In this document: in pieces, positions 10,231 to 18,421 of the stretch
Layout: each line of letters opens with the position of its first letter
Position numbering within the stretch: the stretch's first letter is position 1
Assembly: GCA_963718635.1 (NCBI GenBank)
Contig: OY970367.1
Coordinates: 310,001 to 374,000, forward strand
From: JAIOQJ01 sp963718635
GTDB lineage: Bacteria; Planctomycetota; Planctomycetia; Gemmatales; Gemmataceae
Direction of reading: 5' to 3'
Length of the DNA: 64,000 nucleotides
The notes under the pieces: generated by a model
The model's input: the letters and a program-made list of their open reading frames with translations, nothing else
Database searches by the model: none
Told to the model about the DNA's origin: nothing
Translations under genes and position numbers: made by a program

Positions 10231-11439
10231 TCACGGTCCCTTCTTCGGTTCCGCCTTCGGCAGGTAAGACTCGGCGCCGGTGAGCACTTTGGTGTCTTGC
10301 GTTTGCGTCAGTTCAACTTGAGTGGTATTTCCGCCGATTTCGATCGTCAGCGTGCCGCTCAAGGCGAGCTTCACATCCGAGCTTTCCAGCCGGCCTAGCT
10401 TGCGGTTGAACAGGATCTTGCCCGGCTCTTGATTGTCCTTCGTTACCAGATTGGAGGACTTGATTTTGAAGGGAAGAGCCGGATCAACTTCCGTGGGAGC
10501 TGCATATTTCAGCGTTGTCGCCACGTTGATCAGATCGAGATCGGCATTGGTCTTGTCCGCCCCTTTGAACGTGTACTTGTAGCCGTTCGTGTAGGTTCCG
10601 ATCGGCCCGAGGTTCAACGTCGAAGTAGCATCCCACGTTTCGTCCACCTTCTTTGCCGTCGGCGGCAAAATGCCGAAGGTCGGGTCGGCCATTTGCTTCA
10701 GGGCATCGTCGCTGAGGATTTTTTTCAGCAGCGGTTCGAGTTGCTGATTAGCGGTGGCCAGCTTCTTTAGGAAGTCTTCCTTGCCGACAACGTTTTCGAC
10801 CTTTTGCGTCTTGGTGTTGAGCGTAAGGGTGAAGGCGGAGCCCTTAAGCGCTTTGAAGAATTCCGAGAGGGCCGTGTTCGAGCCGCCGGCGGCATTTTCC
10901 TGAGTCGAATCGAACGAAACCGGGTTGCCGGCAATGTCGATCTTCATCTGGATGCCTTCGATCTCCTGCTTGATCTCCCACTTATCGCCGTCTTGTTTGA
11001 CGGGGGTCCATTTGAAATAGAAGGTCTGATCCTGCTTCTGCGTTACATCGAGCCCCATTACCTTGATGTTTTGCTCCGTAATGGTGGTCATCTTTTGGTA
11101 GAAGGGCACGTTCACGGTAAACTTCCAGGCCAGGCCTGGGGCTTCTTCCTTCTTCACTTCTTCCTTCTTGGCGGTCTCTTCCTTCTTCGGGTCGGGCGTC
11201 TTCACTTCTTCTTTTTTCGCTTCTTCCTTCTTGGGCGCTTCTTTCTCTTTCTTTACTTCCTCTTTCTTCGCCTCTTCCTTTTTGGCTTCTTCTTTCTTGG
11301 TTTCCTCTTTCTTAGGCTCGTCCTTCTTCACCTCTTTCGGGGTATCTTTGGGCGCATCCTTTTTGTCTTGGGCCATGGCGGTGGCGAAGGCAAAAACCAT
11401 CAAGAGGCCGAGAGCGGGCAACATTCGCTTACGGAGCAC
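10231..11439 (-). CDS. Secreted DUF6263-like protein with Lys/Glu-rich linker
   Basis: A 402-residue exported protein. A signal peptide (LPALGLLMVFAFATAMAQ) is followed by about 75 residues of near-pure KKEEAKKEE-type repeats, then a beta-rich domain (about 100-395) that resembles the DUF6263 family of uncharacterised planctomycete proteins. The GTG at 11439 is favoured because GGAGG lies 8 nt upstream; ATG at 11424 and 11460 are alternatives. Function unknown. The Lys/Glu linker resembles the tail of the kinase at 48487-50292. Confidence 0.75.
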   Translation of the reverse strand: MLRKRMLPALGLLMVFAFATAMAQDKKDAPKDTPKEVKKDEPKKEETKKEEAKKEEAKKEEVKKEKEAPKKEEAKKEEVKTPDPKKEETAKKEEVKKEEAPGLAWKFTVNVPFYQKMTTITEQNIKVMGLDVTQKQDQTFYFKWTPVKQDGDKWEIKQEIEGIQMKIDIAGNPVSFDSTQENAAGGSNTALSEFFKALKGSAFTLTLNTKTQKVENVVGKEDFLKKLATANQQLEPLLKKILSDDALKQMADPTFGILPPTAKKVDETWDATSTLNLGPIGTYTNGYKYTFKGADKTNADLDLINVATTLKYAAPTEVDPALPFKIKSSNLVTKDNQEPGKILFNRKLGRLESSDVKLALSGTLTIEIGGNTTQVELTQTQDTKVLTGAESYLPKAEPKKGP

Positions 11440-11619
11440 GTGTAAATCCTCCAGAAACATCTTCAGAAAGTTGGAAGCATTGATTCAATTCGTGGTTTAG
11501 TTCTATCCTGCGTAGGGGTTGAAAGAAAGGGATGGGCGAAAAATTCAGAGATTCGCCCGGCAACAGGGCAAAGCACTTGTCGTCTGCGCGAAGCGATTGT
11601 AATTTGAAGGAACGCGGTA

Positions 11620-11702
11620 GCCGGAGTGGCGGAATGGCAGACGCGCCGGACTCAAAATCCGGTACTCGCAAGAGTGTGTCGGTTCAAGTCCGACCTCCGG
11701 TA
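11620..11702 (+). tRNA. tRNA-Leu(CAA)
   Basis: A full 83-nt cloverleaf: acceptor GCCGGAG/CTCCGGT, anticodon stem CCGGA/TCCGG around loop CTCAAAA (anticodon CAA), a long class-II variable arm (TACTCGCAAGAGTG) and T arm GTCGG-TTCAAGT-CCGAC. CCA is not encoded. Pair 1-72 is G-T. The 3' part from the anticodon loop onward is duplicated at 29196-29249, so this tRNA is the integration site of the island. Confidence 0.95.
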
Positions 11703-11703
11703 T
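11650..11703 (+). repeat. Left attachment site (attL) in tRNA-Leu
   Basis: Fifty-four bases, from the anticodon loop to one base past the tRNA 3' end, are identical to 29196-29249 in the same orientation. The integrase gene lies about 210 bp inside this end. Insertion left the tRNA intact here, as is usual for tRNA-targeting tyrosine recombinases. Confidence 0.92.
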
Positions 11704-11717
11704 TTTTTACAGAATGA

Positions 11718-11749
11718 GGACTTACGACGATTCGTCGTAAGTCCTTTTT
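11718..11749 (+). terminator. Terminator of tRNA-Leu(CAA)
   Basis: A perfect 13-bp stem (GGACTTACGACGA with its complement at 11732-11744) is followed by TTTTT. The same hairpin with a single T/C change in the loop recurs at 29263 next to the right end of the island; the similarity covers 56 bp (11717-11772 and 29262-29317). Confidence 0.9.
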
Positions 11750-11915
11750 CATTGGCGGATGGCAAACCCCAACAAAACCCCATCACTTTTTTTCTCCTCG
11801 TCGGCAGTCCCCGGCATTCCCCATCGTTTTGCGTTAGGCCCTTGCGATCCAGTCCCCAAGAGAAGTAACCGCCAGTGTTCGCCATTGGCCGGTGATCGCC
11901 ACCGCTGGTTTTGGC

Positions 11916-13181
11916 TTACCCGTTGCCGTCCGAGTGATCTGCTTTGGGCAGACTTCCGTTCGGCGACCCATTGCTAGATTGACCAGGATTCTCGACCTTC
12001 TGGCCTTCAGGCGGCGTGCTGGCTGTTGCTCGACTCTGGACTCGAATGAAGACGGCATCGGCGACCGCCAAGGCTTCCTTGCGGATATAGTGCTTCTTCA
12101 TCGTTTCTCGATTGCACCCGTATGCGATGGCCGCTCGATCCAGGCCGATGTCGGCATCCCACGCCTTCGTCATGGCGGTGTCCCTGAAATTGTGGGCAGT
12201 GAACGGCACGAACCCTGCTTTTCCTTTGTTCTCCGTGTTGTACTGGATGATTTCGTTCTGAAGAAACCGCTTCAGGCGCTCCGGGCGATACTCCTGGCAT
12301 CGAGCGTACTTTCGCTTGCCTCTCTTTCGGTAGATGGCGTTTAGCTGTTCGGGATATTGTTCCCAAACGTAATTCGGACCTGCGATTTCCTGAAGCTCTC
12401 GAAAAATTGCTTCGGGCACTCTCGCATGTTCCAGCTTCCGGCTCTTGTTGAATTCCGGTGGAAATGCGATTCTGCCATCTCTCAGGCTGCTCTTGGGAAG
12501 CGAACAAAGCTGGGTGAGGCGGCGTCCGACCAACCCTGCGACCGTGAAGAATAGAACTGGCAATCGCCAACCATCCCACCGCATCAAAAGCCAGTCGAAG
12601 AACGCTTTCTCCTCTTCGAGTTCGATGTAGCGTGGTTCTGGTTCATCGACCTTCGGCTTCTCGATGTCCTTCCAAGGGTTCATCGAAAGAACTTCCGCTT
12701 CCTTGATGAGCCATTTGCCCCAAATCGCTGACAGCTTGGTGATTGTTCCCCGGATCGTGTACGGTGACAATTCGGCTTCACTCCTGACCATGATGTAGTT
12801 TTTTGCCAATCCCAGGCTGATGTCTGCCGGTCCCGTCGTCGTCGGATAGACTTTCCGAAGGTTGCTTATCATCAGCAAGTAATCGTTGATGCTCGTTTGC
12901 CTGCTGTTCTTGGCCTTCATTTTTCTCGCCAGGATAGCGATAGAATCTTCCCAGGTTGGGCTTTTCTGCTGTCGCTCCGGGTTATATTCGTCCTTGATGA
13001 TTTGCACCGCCGCTTCGACCGCCCGCTTTCGGCTCCCCTCCCCGGTAGACTTTTCACGACGCTTACCATTTGCGCCACGAAAATAGGCAAAGTAAAATGG
13101 CTCGCCGGGGCGGATTTCGACACGGTATTTCACTAACCGTCCGTCCGATAGCTCAAGTGTGTGTCGCTCGTTTCTTTTCAT
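11916..13181 (-). CDS. Tyrosine recombinase (site-specific integrase)
   Basis: A 421-residue integrase. A basic N-terminal arm-binding and SAM-like core-binding region (about 1-175) is followed by the catalytic domain with Arg in AGLVGRRLTQL (about 220), a beta-hairpin Lys region (about 247), HNFR (His330/Arg333) and HY (nucleophile Tyr365). All catalytic residues are present, so the enzyme should be active. The end is a Pro/Gly/Ser-rich tail. It starts 3 bp after the excisionase-like gene, whose last codons supply its Shine-Dalgarno AGGAG. It points toward attL. Confidence 0.92.
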   Translation of the reverse strand: MKRNERHTLELSDGRLVKYRVEIRPGEPFYFAYFRGANGKRREKSTGEGSRKRAVEAAVQIIKDEYNPERQQKSPTWEDSIAILARKMKAKNSRQTSINDYLLMISNLRKVYPTTTGPADISLGLAKNYIMVRSEAELSPYTIRGTITKLSAIWGKWLIKEAEVLSMNPWKDIEKPKVDEPEPRYIELEEEKAFFDWLLMRWDGWRLPVLFFTVAGLVGRRLTQLCSLPKSSLRDGRIAFPPEFNKSRKLEHARVPEAIFRELQEIAGPNYVWEQYPEQLNAIYRKRGKRKYARCQEYRPERLKRFLQNEIIQYNTENKGKAGFVPFTAHNFRDTAMTKAWDADIGLDRAAIAYGCNRETMKKHYIRKEALAVADAVFIRVQSRATASTPPEGQKVENPGQSSNGSPNGSLPKADHSDGNG

Positions 13182-13184
13182 TCG

Positions 13185-13748
13185 TCATTCTCCTTTCATC
13201 ATCTCGTCACATTGTTCTCTGGTGAACCGATTCTCTTTACCTGAGCCGGGTAGGGGTCTAATCTTTTTCCTTTCAACCCGTCCGTAGAAGGCGTCCTTGG
13301 TCACGTTGCAGTAGGCGGCAGCTTCGTCCGTGCTGAGATAGGGCGACTCGGTCACCCGCCCTCGGAAAAACTCATCAACAGCGGATTCGGTGATGCGAAG
13401 TGAACCGTCCATGCAGCGCCGGACCTTCAATCCTTGAGCGATCCATGCTTGCAGGTCTTCCGTGCTGATCTTGAAAAACTGACAGAATTCTTCGCCGGTC
13501 CACACTTGATCGCCGACGCCTTTTCGGCCCCGCTGCATCACGAATTCCAGCGTGTCATTCGCCCGGAGCCGAAAGTAGCTCCCGACCTGTTCACCATTGA
13601 CGAAGGCAATGTCTTCATCGGAGAGATTGAAGGCGTCAACTAACGACGCCCGGACGATGGCGACAAATTCACCGGCGAGGTTGAAAGTGCCGTCATTTGC
13701 ACCATGAATGATTTTGACGAAGCCAGATGACGCAAGGGCCGTGGACAT
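13185..13748 (-). CDS. Excisionase-like DNA-binding protein
   Basis: A 187-residue protein. The C-terminal part holds a MerR/excisionase-like helix-turn-helix (YLSTDEAAAYCNVTKDAFYG, then RRKKIRP-type basic wing), and a second HTH-like segment lies at about 110-150 (FCQFFKISTEDLQAWIAQG). The ATG at 13748 is chosen because CGGAGGA sits 8 nt upstream; an in-frame ATG 12 codons earlier lacks this. It is cotranscribed with the integrase and likely acts as recombination directionality factor or regulator (inference). Confidence 0.75.
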   Translation of the reverse strand: MSTALASSGFVKIIHGANDGTFNLAGEFVAIVRASLVDAFNLSDEDIAFVNGEQVGSYFRLRANDTLEFVMQRGRKGVGDQVWTGEEFCQFFKISTEDLQAWIAQGLKVRRCMDGSLRITESAVDEFFRGRVTESPYLSTDEAAAYCNVTKDAFYGRVERKKIRPLPGSGKENRFTREQCDEMMKGE

Positions 13749-13876
13749 GCTGATGGTCCTCCGTTTCGGACCATTCCGTTCCATTGCGACGGCCTATTCG
13801 TGCCGCAGTCGTGGAAGGACCGGCTCCAGTCGTGTGTGGTGGTGTCCGGGAAGGAACGGGAAGGAATGGGACAGTC

Positions 13877-14268
13877 TCAGTGCTCTGAGCCATGACCGAC
13901 TTGATGTACCAGAACGATGGCTGATTTTGCTCCCGTAAACTCATGCGACAGATGTTCGCATTCGAGCAGTTTTCGGAAACTCCGTGCGGAGGACGATGAT
14001 TGCCGCCAACTGGCCGATCTCGTTCCAGGTGGCGCAATCGCCGTGCGGAGGATGTCGGCTGCCAACTCGAACTCCAAGGCGAGGGCCAGCCAGCGGCCCA
14101 GGGTCAGCCGTATTCCCTCCGTCCCAGTAGCGGGCTTCTGGCGAGAGAAGAACAGCCATAGGGAGCGGACGGTGGCCTCAACTGCCGCCAGTCCGATCAG
14201 CAGTCCGGCGAAAGTTCGATGCCCCCGGCCAGCCAGAATGTCCACTGCTTCGAGAACTCTTCGAGCAT
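13877..14268 (-). pseudogene. DUF1622-family membrane protein, frameshifted
   Basis: A start with strong Shine-Dalgarno (GAGGAGGGG) at 14268 gives MLEEFSKQWTFWLAGG, after which the frame must shift to reach GLLIGLAAVEATVRSLWLFF and LGRWLALALEFELAADILRT, then shift again for TWNEIGQLAAIIVLRT, and again for the end. Joined, these match the DUF1622 family, small three-helix inner-membrane proteins of unknown function. At least three single-base changes are needed, so it is either degraded or poorly sequenced. It is divergent from the downstream dehalogenase gene. Confidence 0.7.
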
Positions 14269-14384
14269 CAACCCCTCCTCGTGCGATCCCGCATCTCGGC
14301 AACATTGTCCCTAACACAATTATAGGTGAGGCGGGTGTACAATGACGACGAGTCTTCTGTGCAATAGGTGTGAGGAGAGTAGAC

Positions 14385-15059
14385 ATGGCACGGCCCAAAG
14401 TCATCTTGTTCGACGTGAACGAAACGCTGCTCGACTTGACGCCTGTGAAGGAGAGCGTCGGCAAGTCCCTCGGTGGTCGCCCGGAGCTTGCACCGCTTTG
14501 GTTCACGACTCTACTCCAGTATTCACTGGTAACGACCGTTGCGGATAAGTATCTCGACTTTGCCGAGATCGGGGCGGCATGTCTGCGCATGATCGCCAAA
14601 AACCACGGCATCGAGTTGTCCGAGGACGCCTCCAAGAAAGCCGTGGCCCCGATGCGGTCATTGCCGCCGCACCTTGACGTGATCCCGGCGCTCGGACGCC
14701 TGCTGGACGCCGACTACCGGCTGGTTACGCTGACCAACTCCTCGAAGGCGGCGGTGGCCGACGAGATGAGCCACGCCGGGCTGACGCACTTCTTCGAGGC
14801 GCTGCTCAGTGTCGAGGACGTGGGGAAGTTCAAGCCGCACGCCGAGGTCTACCGCTGGGCAGCGGGCTTGTTCGGGGCCGACGTGTCCGAGTGCTTGCTC
14901 GTCGCCGCCCACGGCTGGGACGTGGCGGGAGCGGCGTGGGCCAGGATGAAGACCGCCTTCGTCGCCCGTCCCGGCCAGCAGATGTTTCCTCTCGGCCCGC
15001 TGATTGACATCGTGATTTCGTCACTGTCCGAATTGCCGGGGGAGTTGGAACGCATGTAG
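14385..15059 (+). CDS. Haloacid dehalogenase, type II (HAD superfamily)
   Basis: A 224-residue HAD hydrolase. The nucleophile motif is FDVNETLLDL (Asp10), motif II is LTNSS (about 112), and motif III the Lys in GKFKPHAEVY. The DVNET start, length and cap pattern fit (S)-2-haloacid dehalogenases, which release halide from short 2-haloacids, although substrate cannot be read from sequence. The ATG at 14385 is preceded by GAGGAGAG. It converges on the DsbA-like gene with only 7 bp between the stop codons. Confidence 0.88.
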   Translation: MARPKVILFDVNETLLDLTPVKESVGKSLGGRPELAPLWFTTLLQYSLVTTVADKYLDFAEIGAACLRMIAKNHGIELSEDASKKAVAPMRSLPPHLDVIPALGRLLDADYRLVTLTNSSKAAVADEMSHAGLTHFFEALLSVEDVGKFKPHAEVYRWAAGLFGADVSECLLVAAHGWDVAGAAWARMKTAFVARPGQQMFPLGPLIDIVISSLSELPGELERM

Positions 15060-15066
15060 CCAGTCC

Positions 15067-15678
15067 TCAACCGCCCTCGCTCGACGCCAGTTCCTCCTCG
15101 ATCACCGCCTCCAGCGTTTCTCGATCCTGCAAGCCGGTTAAGACCTGACTGCCGATCTCGAACATCGGAACCCCGGTGACGCCTGCTTCCTCGTAGGCGT
15201 GCCGAAGCGCCCGCTGGTGGGCCTCCCGGTACTTGCGACTCGTCAATGCCTCCTCGAACTCCGTCTCGTCCAGCCCGACCTCGCCCGCCAGCTTCGTCAG
15301 AACACCGATGTCGCCGATGTCCTGACTCTCCACGAAGAACGCCGTCAGGACACGGTGGTTGTAATCGCTGGCCTTGCCGTGTTCCTTGGCGAACTGGAAC
15401 CCCTCGAAGGCCAAGTGGCTGTGCGGCTGAGGCGACACGGTAGGCATCTTAATCGGGACGCCCATCTTCCTGGCGATGGGATAGACCGATTGCCTCCAGG
15501 CCCGCTGAAGGTAGTCGCCTTCAGGCCGCAGCAGCGTCTCATTCGGGTAGGGCCGAAGCTCGAAGGGCACCCACTCGACCTCGACATCCTTACCCCGGAC
15601 TGCTTCTTGTAGCGGAAACTCCGCTAAATAGCAAAACGGTCAGACGTAATCGGAATAGACCTTGATCTTCACGCTCAT
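15067..15678 (-). CDS. DsbA-family thiol oxidoreductase with in-frame UGA (probable selenocysteine) in its UxxC motif
   Basis: Reading through one TGA gives a full-length 203-residue DsbA/FrnE-like protein. It starts at ATG 15678 (GGGAGAA upstream) with MSVKIKVYSDYV, then TGA at codon 13 (15642-15640), then PFCYLAEFPLQEAV and a long segment typical of the family (EWVPFELRPYP, HLAFEGFQFAKEHG, GVTGVPMFEIG with the cis-Pro). The TGA sits exactly where the first Cys of the CPFC redox motif belongs; Cys16 is kept. No other break occurs in 612 bp. A perfect hairpin follows at the distance expected for a bacterial SECIS. Without recoding, translation could only restart inside the protein, at 15570 or so, and would lose the active site. 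Selenocysteine is the best reading; a TGC or TGT to TGA error is the rival. Confidence 0.8.
15610..15626 (-). promoter_or_regulatory. Candidate SECIS hairpin for the DsbA-like UGA
   Basis: Read on the minus strand, TAGCGGA-GTT-TCCGCTA forms a perfect 7-bp stem with a 3-nt loop that begins with G. It begins 13 nt after the TGA, so the loop is 20 nt from the codon. This fits the described bacterial SECIS consensus (apical loop within roughly 16-37 nt, a G among the first loop bases). The hairpin lies in coding sequence for LAEFPL, so it is also constrained by the protein. Confidence 0.65.
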
Positions 15679-15766
15679 GACTGATTTCTCCCGAACCCTT
15701 TTTCCGTGCGCCGTATCTCGACCGGGACGTTCGCCCTCTTCATCTTACCAGGAATGGAGGTAGATC

Positions 15767-15826
15767 ATGGACCCGCAAGACCTCGAACACGAGCCGTTTT
15801 TTCGAGACGATGAGCAAGCGCCGTAA
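15767..15826 (+). CDS. 19-residue leader ORF before SEC-C gene (left copy)
   Basis: ATG at 15767 with GGAGG 6 nt upstream encodes MDPQDLEHEPFFRDDEQAP. Its last codons overlap the ATG of the SEC-C frame at 15810. A related leader (MDQHINEDQPCFREDE) precedes the intact right copy at 27218. The shared pattern MDxxxxExxPxFRxDE in two diverged copies suggests it is translated. Confidence 0.5.
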   Translation: MDPQDLEHEPFFRDDEQAP

Positions 15827-16051
15827 GGGATCCCTTCCGAGACGAAGGCGAAGCGGGGCGTCCGGGTCGTCCACGGCGAGAATGAGCCTGAGGAGAAAGT
15901 CAGCAGGAACGACCTCTGCCCGTGCGGTTCCGGCACGCTATTCAAGAAGTGCTGCCGCAACTCCGGCTGCTTTCGACGGCGTGAACCGGAACCACTACTT
16001 TTAGGAAATGACGCACACGACCCGCTCGGTTTAGGAGAATGCCCGTGGTGA
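15810..16051 (+). pseudogene. SEC-C motif protein, left copy, frameshifted
   Basis: Starts MSKRRKG, then loses frame by one base near 15828; the remaining frame reads SETKAKRGVRVVHGENEPEE and NDLCPCGSGTLFKKCC, the zinc-binding SEC-C motif (CPCGS...KKCC), and ends at the TGA 16049-16051. It is a paralogue of the intact gene at 27261-27470. SEC-C motifs bind zinc and often act as protein- or nucleic-acid-binding tails. Confidence 0.75.
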
Positions 16052-16070
16052 TGCTCTTGGTGCTGCTGAA

Positions 16071-16211
16071 ATGACCCACAAAAAGCCAAACCTGCTCACG
16101 AAGATTTGCCCGGTCTGCAAACGGCATTTCGCTTGGCGGAAGAAGTGGGAGAAGGTTTGGGATCAGGTTCGATACTGTTCTCAAGCGTGCAAGAAACATC
16201 CAAAGCAGTAG
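16071..16211 (+). CDS. DUF2256 zinc-ribbon protein, 46 aa
   Basis: A very small gene. The product has CPVC at residues about 13-16 and YCSQAC near 36-41, with the HFAWRKKWEKVWDQVRYCS block between them, which is the DUF2256 signature (four-Cys zinc ribbon). Members are widespread, often near DNA photolyase-type or redox genes, and have unknown function. It begins 19 bp after the SEC-C frame ends. Confidence 0.85.
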   Translation: MTHKKPNLLTKICPVCKRHFAWRKKWEKVWDQVRYCSQACKKHPKQ

Positions 16212-16283
16212 CGTCCTGCTGAATCGCCTCACTAGATGACACGAGCTTTACCCTGGCCTCGTCACGCCCGACGCCTTACCCGC

Positions 16284-16859
16284 TCATTTCGCCGCCCGCT
16301 CCACCTTGATCGACTCGATTTCCATCTTGAACGTCCCGGCTTTCTTGTCGCTCAACATGAAGCCCAGGGAATTGACCTCTTCGGGCTTCACCGCACCGGC
16401 GTCCTTTACGACCCTGCCGAACGAGGTTGCCTCGAACTTGTCGAGCGGGACTTTGACCTCGATCCACTCGTCCTTCTTGGTCTGCACCGTGGCCCGGTAC
16501 GAGAAGGCGATCAGCGGTTTATTGAGGTAGAGGTTCAGGGTATATTCTCGGCCATCGCCCCGGACCTTGGCGATCACGGTATCGCCTTTCTCCAGACCGA
16601 GCTTTTTTGCCTTCGTCCGCACCGAGGCGAAGCCGCCGTTATTCTCCAGCGACAGAGTGCCGAAGAATTCCAGCGTCTTCTTGTTGGTGATCTTGAATTT
16701 GCCTTCGGAGACGCCGCCCATAACGCCGTCGTTGACGTTCTGCCACCCCTTCGCAGCGTCGGCTCCGGTGAAGTCAAACAAGGTTTGCGGCGTGTCTTCG
16801 GCCATGACGAACGACCCCATCAGGATCAGCAGCGACAACGCCAGCATTTTATGGATCAT
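16284..16859 (-). CDS. CIA30-family secreted protein
   Basis: A 191-residue exported protein with signal peptide (MIHKMLALSLLILMGSFVMA). The mature part has the CIA30/NDUFAF1-like signature: FDFTG...WQNVNDGVMGGVSEGKF near the start, then a jelly-roll beta sandwich ending with a MEIESIKV-type strand. Bacterial members are thought to bind carbohydrates or act as assembly factors, but the role is unsettled. The ATG overlaps the TGA of the TspO gene (ATGA), so the two are coupled. Confidence 0.85.
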   Translation of the reverse strand: MIHKMLALSLLILMGSFVMAEDTPQTLFDFTGADAAKGWQNVNDGVMGGVSEGKFKITNKKTLEFFGTLSLENNGGFASVRTKAKKLGLEKGDTVIAKVRGDGREYTLNLYLNKPLIAFSYRATVQTKKDEWIEVKVPLDKFEATSFGRVVKDAGAVKPEEVNSLGFMLSDKKAGTFKMEIESIKVERAAK

Positions 16860-17260
16860 GATTTCCCCCAATTCATCCAGGTGATGCTCATTTGCAGCAC
16901 CGTCGCAATCGACACCCACACGAAGTACGGCCCTTGGGCGACCGCAACCCATTTATAGACAGGCCAGACGGCGATCACGCACCAGATGATCGTTGTCCAC
17001 ACGATCACGATGTCCACCGCCGCCAGTGGCACGCTCCTCATCCCTGAAAAGATCGGCATGAAAAGCAGGTTGGCGATCAGATTGATGGCGAACGGCAAGG
17101 CGACGATCCTGGGAACCTTGCCCTTAAACGCCTTCAAGAAAACGAACCTGAAGCTGACAACGATTACGGGATAGAGCAGCGTCCAGATCAGCCCAATGGT
17201 CGATGGGGAGGGCGTCCAGGTGGGTTTTGCCAGGGCGTCGTACCAGTCGGTCCAGGGCAT
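16856..17260 (-). CDS. TspO/MBR-family protein
   Basis: A 134-residue, five-helix membrane protein. The start MPWTDWYDALAKPTWTPSP and the later LIWTLLYP are the Trp/Pro pattern of TspO (tryptophan-rich sensory protein, peripheral benzodiazepine receptor family), which binds porphyrins and helps in oxidative stress responses. The ATG at 17260 is used rather than a TTG two codons earlier. It is preceded by the stop of the DP-FTFRF paralogue and followed by a 4-bp overlap with the CIA30 gene. Confidence 0.85.
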   Translation of the reverse strand: MPWTDWYDALAKPTWTPSPSTIGLIWTLLYPVIVVSFRFVFLKAFKGKVPRIVALPFAINLIANLLFMPIFSGMRSVPLAAVDIVIVWTTIIWCVIAVWPVYKWVAVAQGPYFVWVSIATVLQMSITWMNWGKS

Positions 17261-17262
17261 TC

Positions 17263-17518
17263 TCAACCAGCTTCCAGTTGTGGGACGGCAAGGAACGCCT
17301 CGCCTGCCTTGACGATGATCGGTTCTCTAAGTTCCACCCAGCCGCCTTTGCCCACTGTATGCGGTAGCCAGGAGGCCCTGCCGGTCGCCATTGCCGGGGT
17401 TGATCTTGAAGACCGAGATAGGTTGCCCTGTCTCGACACCTTCGAGATTGAACCGAGGGATAATCCGGTCGTCGGCGAAGCGGAAAGTGAATCAGGGATC
17501 GTGATAAAGGTCTTTCAT
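17263..17518 (-). pseudogene. Left copy of the DPxFTFRF small protein, with in-frame TGA and frameshift
   Basis: Translation gives MKDLYHDP, TGA (17494-17492), FTFRFADDRIIPRFNLEGV and on to FKINPGNGDRQGLLATA, then a frame change and VGKGGWVELREPIIVKAGE to a TGA at 17265-17263. It is clearly a paralogue of the intact 85-residue protein at 27961-28218, which has His where the TGA falls. Its ATG overlaps the upstream Cdd1-like stop (ATGA). No SECIS-like hairpin follows the TGA. Confidence 0.75.
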
Positions 17519-17836
17519 TCGGTCGCTTTTCGTGCCGCCAGTTCTCGTGCGGCCATCTCTCGTTTTCGTTCCGCCGTGTATTTCCACCAGGGCTTCTTCG
17601 GCGATCCCTCCATGAAACGGACAGCGGCGATGAATGTGTCCAGCGTGCAGGGATCATGACGTTGGCCGGTCAAATGCCACAATTCGTCGTACATCGCATA
17701 AGGGTCACGCCCCGGCAGGTCGGTGGGCTTCGTGATCCCCAACTGGCGCAGATCGGCGGCGACGGCATGACCGACATTCGGTATATCCTCAAGGCGAGCA
17801 AGATTCTCACGCTTCTTTGTCAGCTGTCACCGCCAT
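17515..17836 (-). CDS. Cdd1/'pathogenicity locus' helix-hairpin-helix protein, left copy
   Basis: The core RDPYAMYDELWHLTGQRHDP and FIAAVRFMEG...WWKYTAERK match the right copy (23450-23770) closely and the 'pathogenicity locus' family (Cdd1), small HhH-type putative DNA-binding proteins. Homology continues upstream of the first in-frame ATG (17742) through LARLEDIPNVGHAVAADLRQ, but that part reaches the ATG at 17836 only with a one-base shift near 17815. So the start is damaged or misread. It is coupled to the next small gene. Confidence 0.7.
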
Positions 17837-17989
17837 TTTTCTGTATAAACCCCTCGCATCGCAGCACCGGCTGCGGTGGGTACTTGGCATAGGTCGGATT
17901 CGTTTTCGACAACTCGCATAGCAAGAAGCGTGATCCTTTGAGAGTTGTCACTTCTCGCATCAAGGCACAGCTTTCGCACAAGGTCAGCG

Positions 17990-18397
17990 TCATTCTTGCA
18001 CCACGGCATCGGCCTCAATCTCGACAAGGATTTCGTCCAAAATCAATCGGCTCACTTCCACCATGCACGTTGCCGGTCGAATGTCCTTGAAGAATTCTCC
18101 GTGGGCCTTGCCGACTTCCTCCCACTGGCTGATGTTCCTGACGTACATGCGAGTCCGAACGACATCCTTTAGCGATGCCCCTAGCTCTTTTAACGCCGCT
18201 TCGATGTTCTTCACTACCTGGATGGTTTGAGCGTAAGGATCGCCGACCCCGATGATCTTTCCGTCTGGTCCCGTAGCCGTAGTGCCAGAAACAAAAATGA
18301 ATGGTCCCATTCGCACGGCTCTCGAATAGCCGACGACTGGCTCCCAAGGCGTTCCCGTTGAATATGATGCTCGTTTCACGAGGATTTTCCTTCGCAT
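17990..18397 (-). CDS. RidA-family protein (YjgF/YER057c/UK114)
   Basis: A 135-residue RidA-like protein. Seen are GYSRAVRMGPFIFVSGTTA near the N-terminus, the central VVKNIEAALKELGASLKDVV helix and the final RLILDEILVEIEADAVV strand. RidA proteins hydrolyse reactive enamine/imine intermediates; this subgroup, with the long 'SGSPWEPxVGYSRAVR' start, is common on bacterial islands. The start codon is not certain (a start a few codons later is possible). It lies 25 bp after the PhzF-like stop and is likely cotranscribed. Confidence 0.88.
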   Translation of the reverse strand: MRRKILVKRASYSTGTPWEPVVGYSRAVRMGPFIFVSGTTATGPDGKIIGVGDPYAQTIQVVKNIEAALKELGASLKDVVRTRMYVRNISQWEEVGKAHGEFFKDIRPATCMVEVSRLILDEILVEIEADAVVQE

Positions 18398-18421
18398 TTT
18401 CAGACAAGGGTCGTCCTTGAT

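Noticed and set aside
11168..11500. Plus-strand ORFs rich in Phe/Ser/Leu opposite the Lys/Glu repeats
   Set aside because: These are the antisense of the Lys/Glu-rich linker; no ribosome site and no family pattern.
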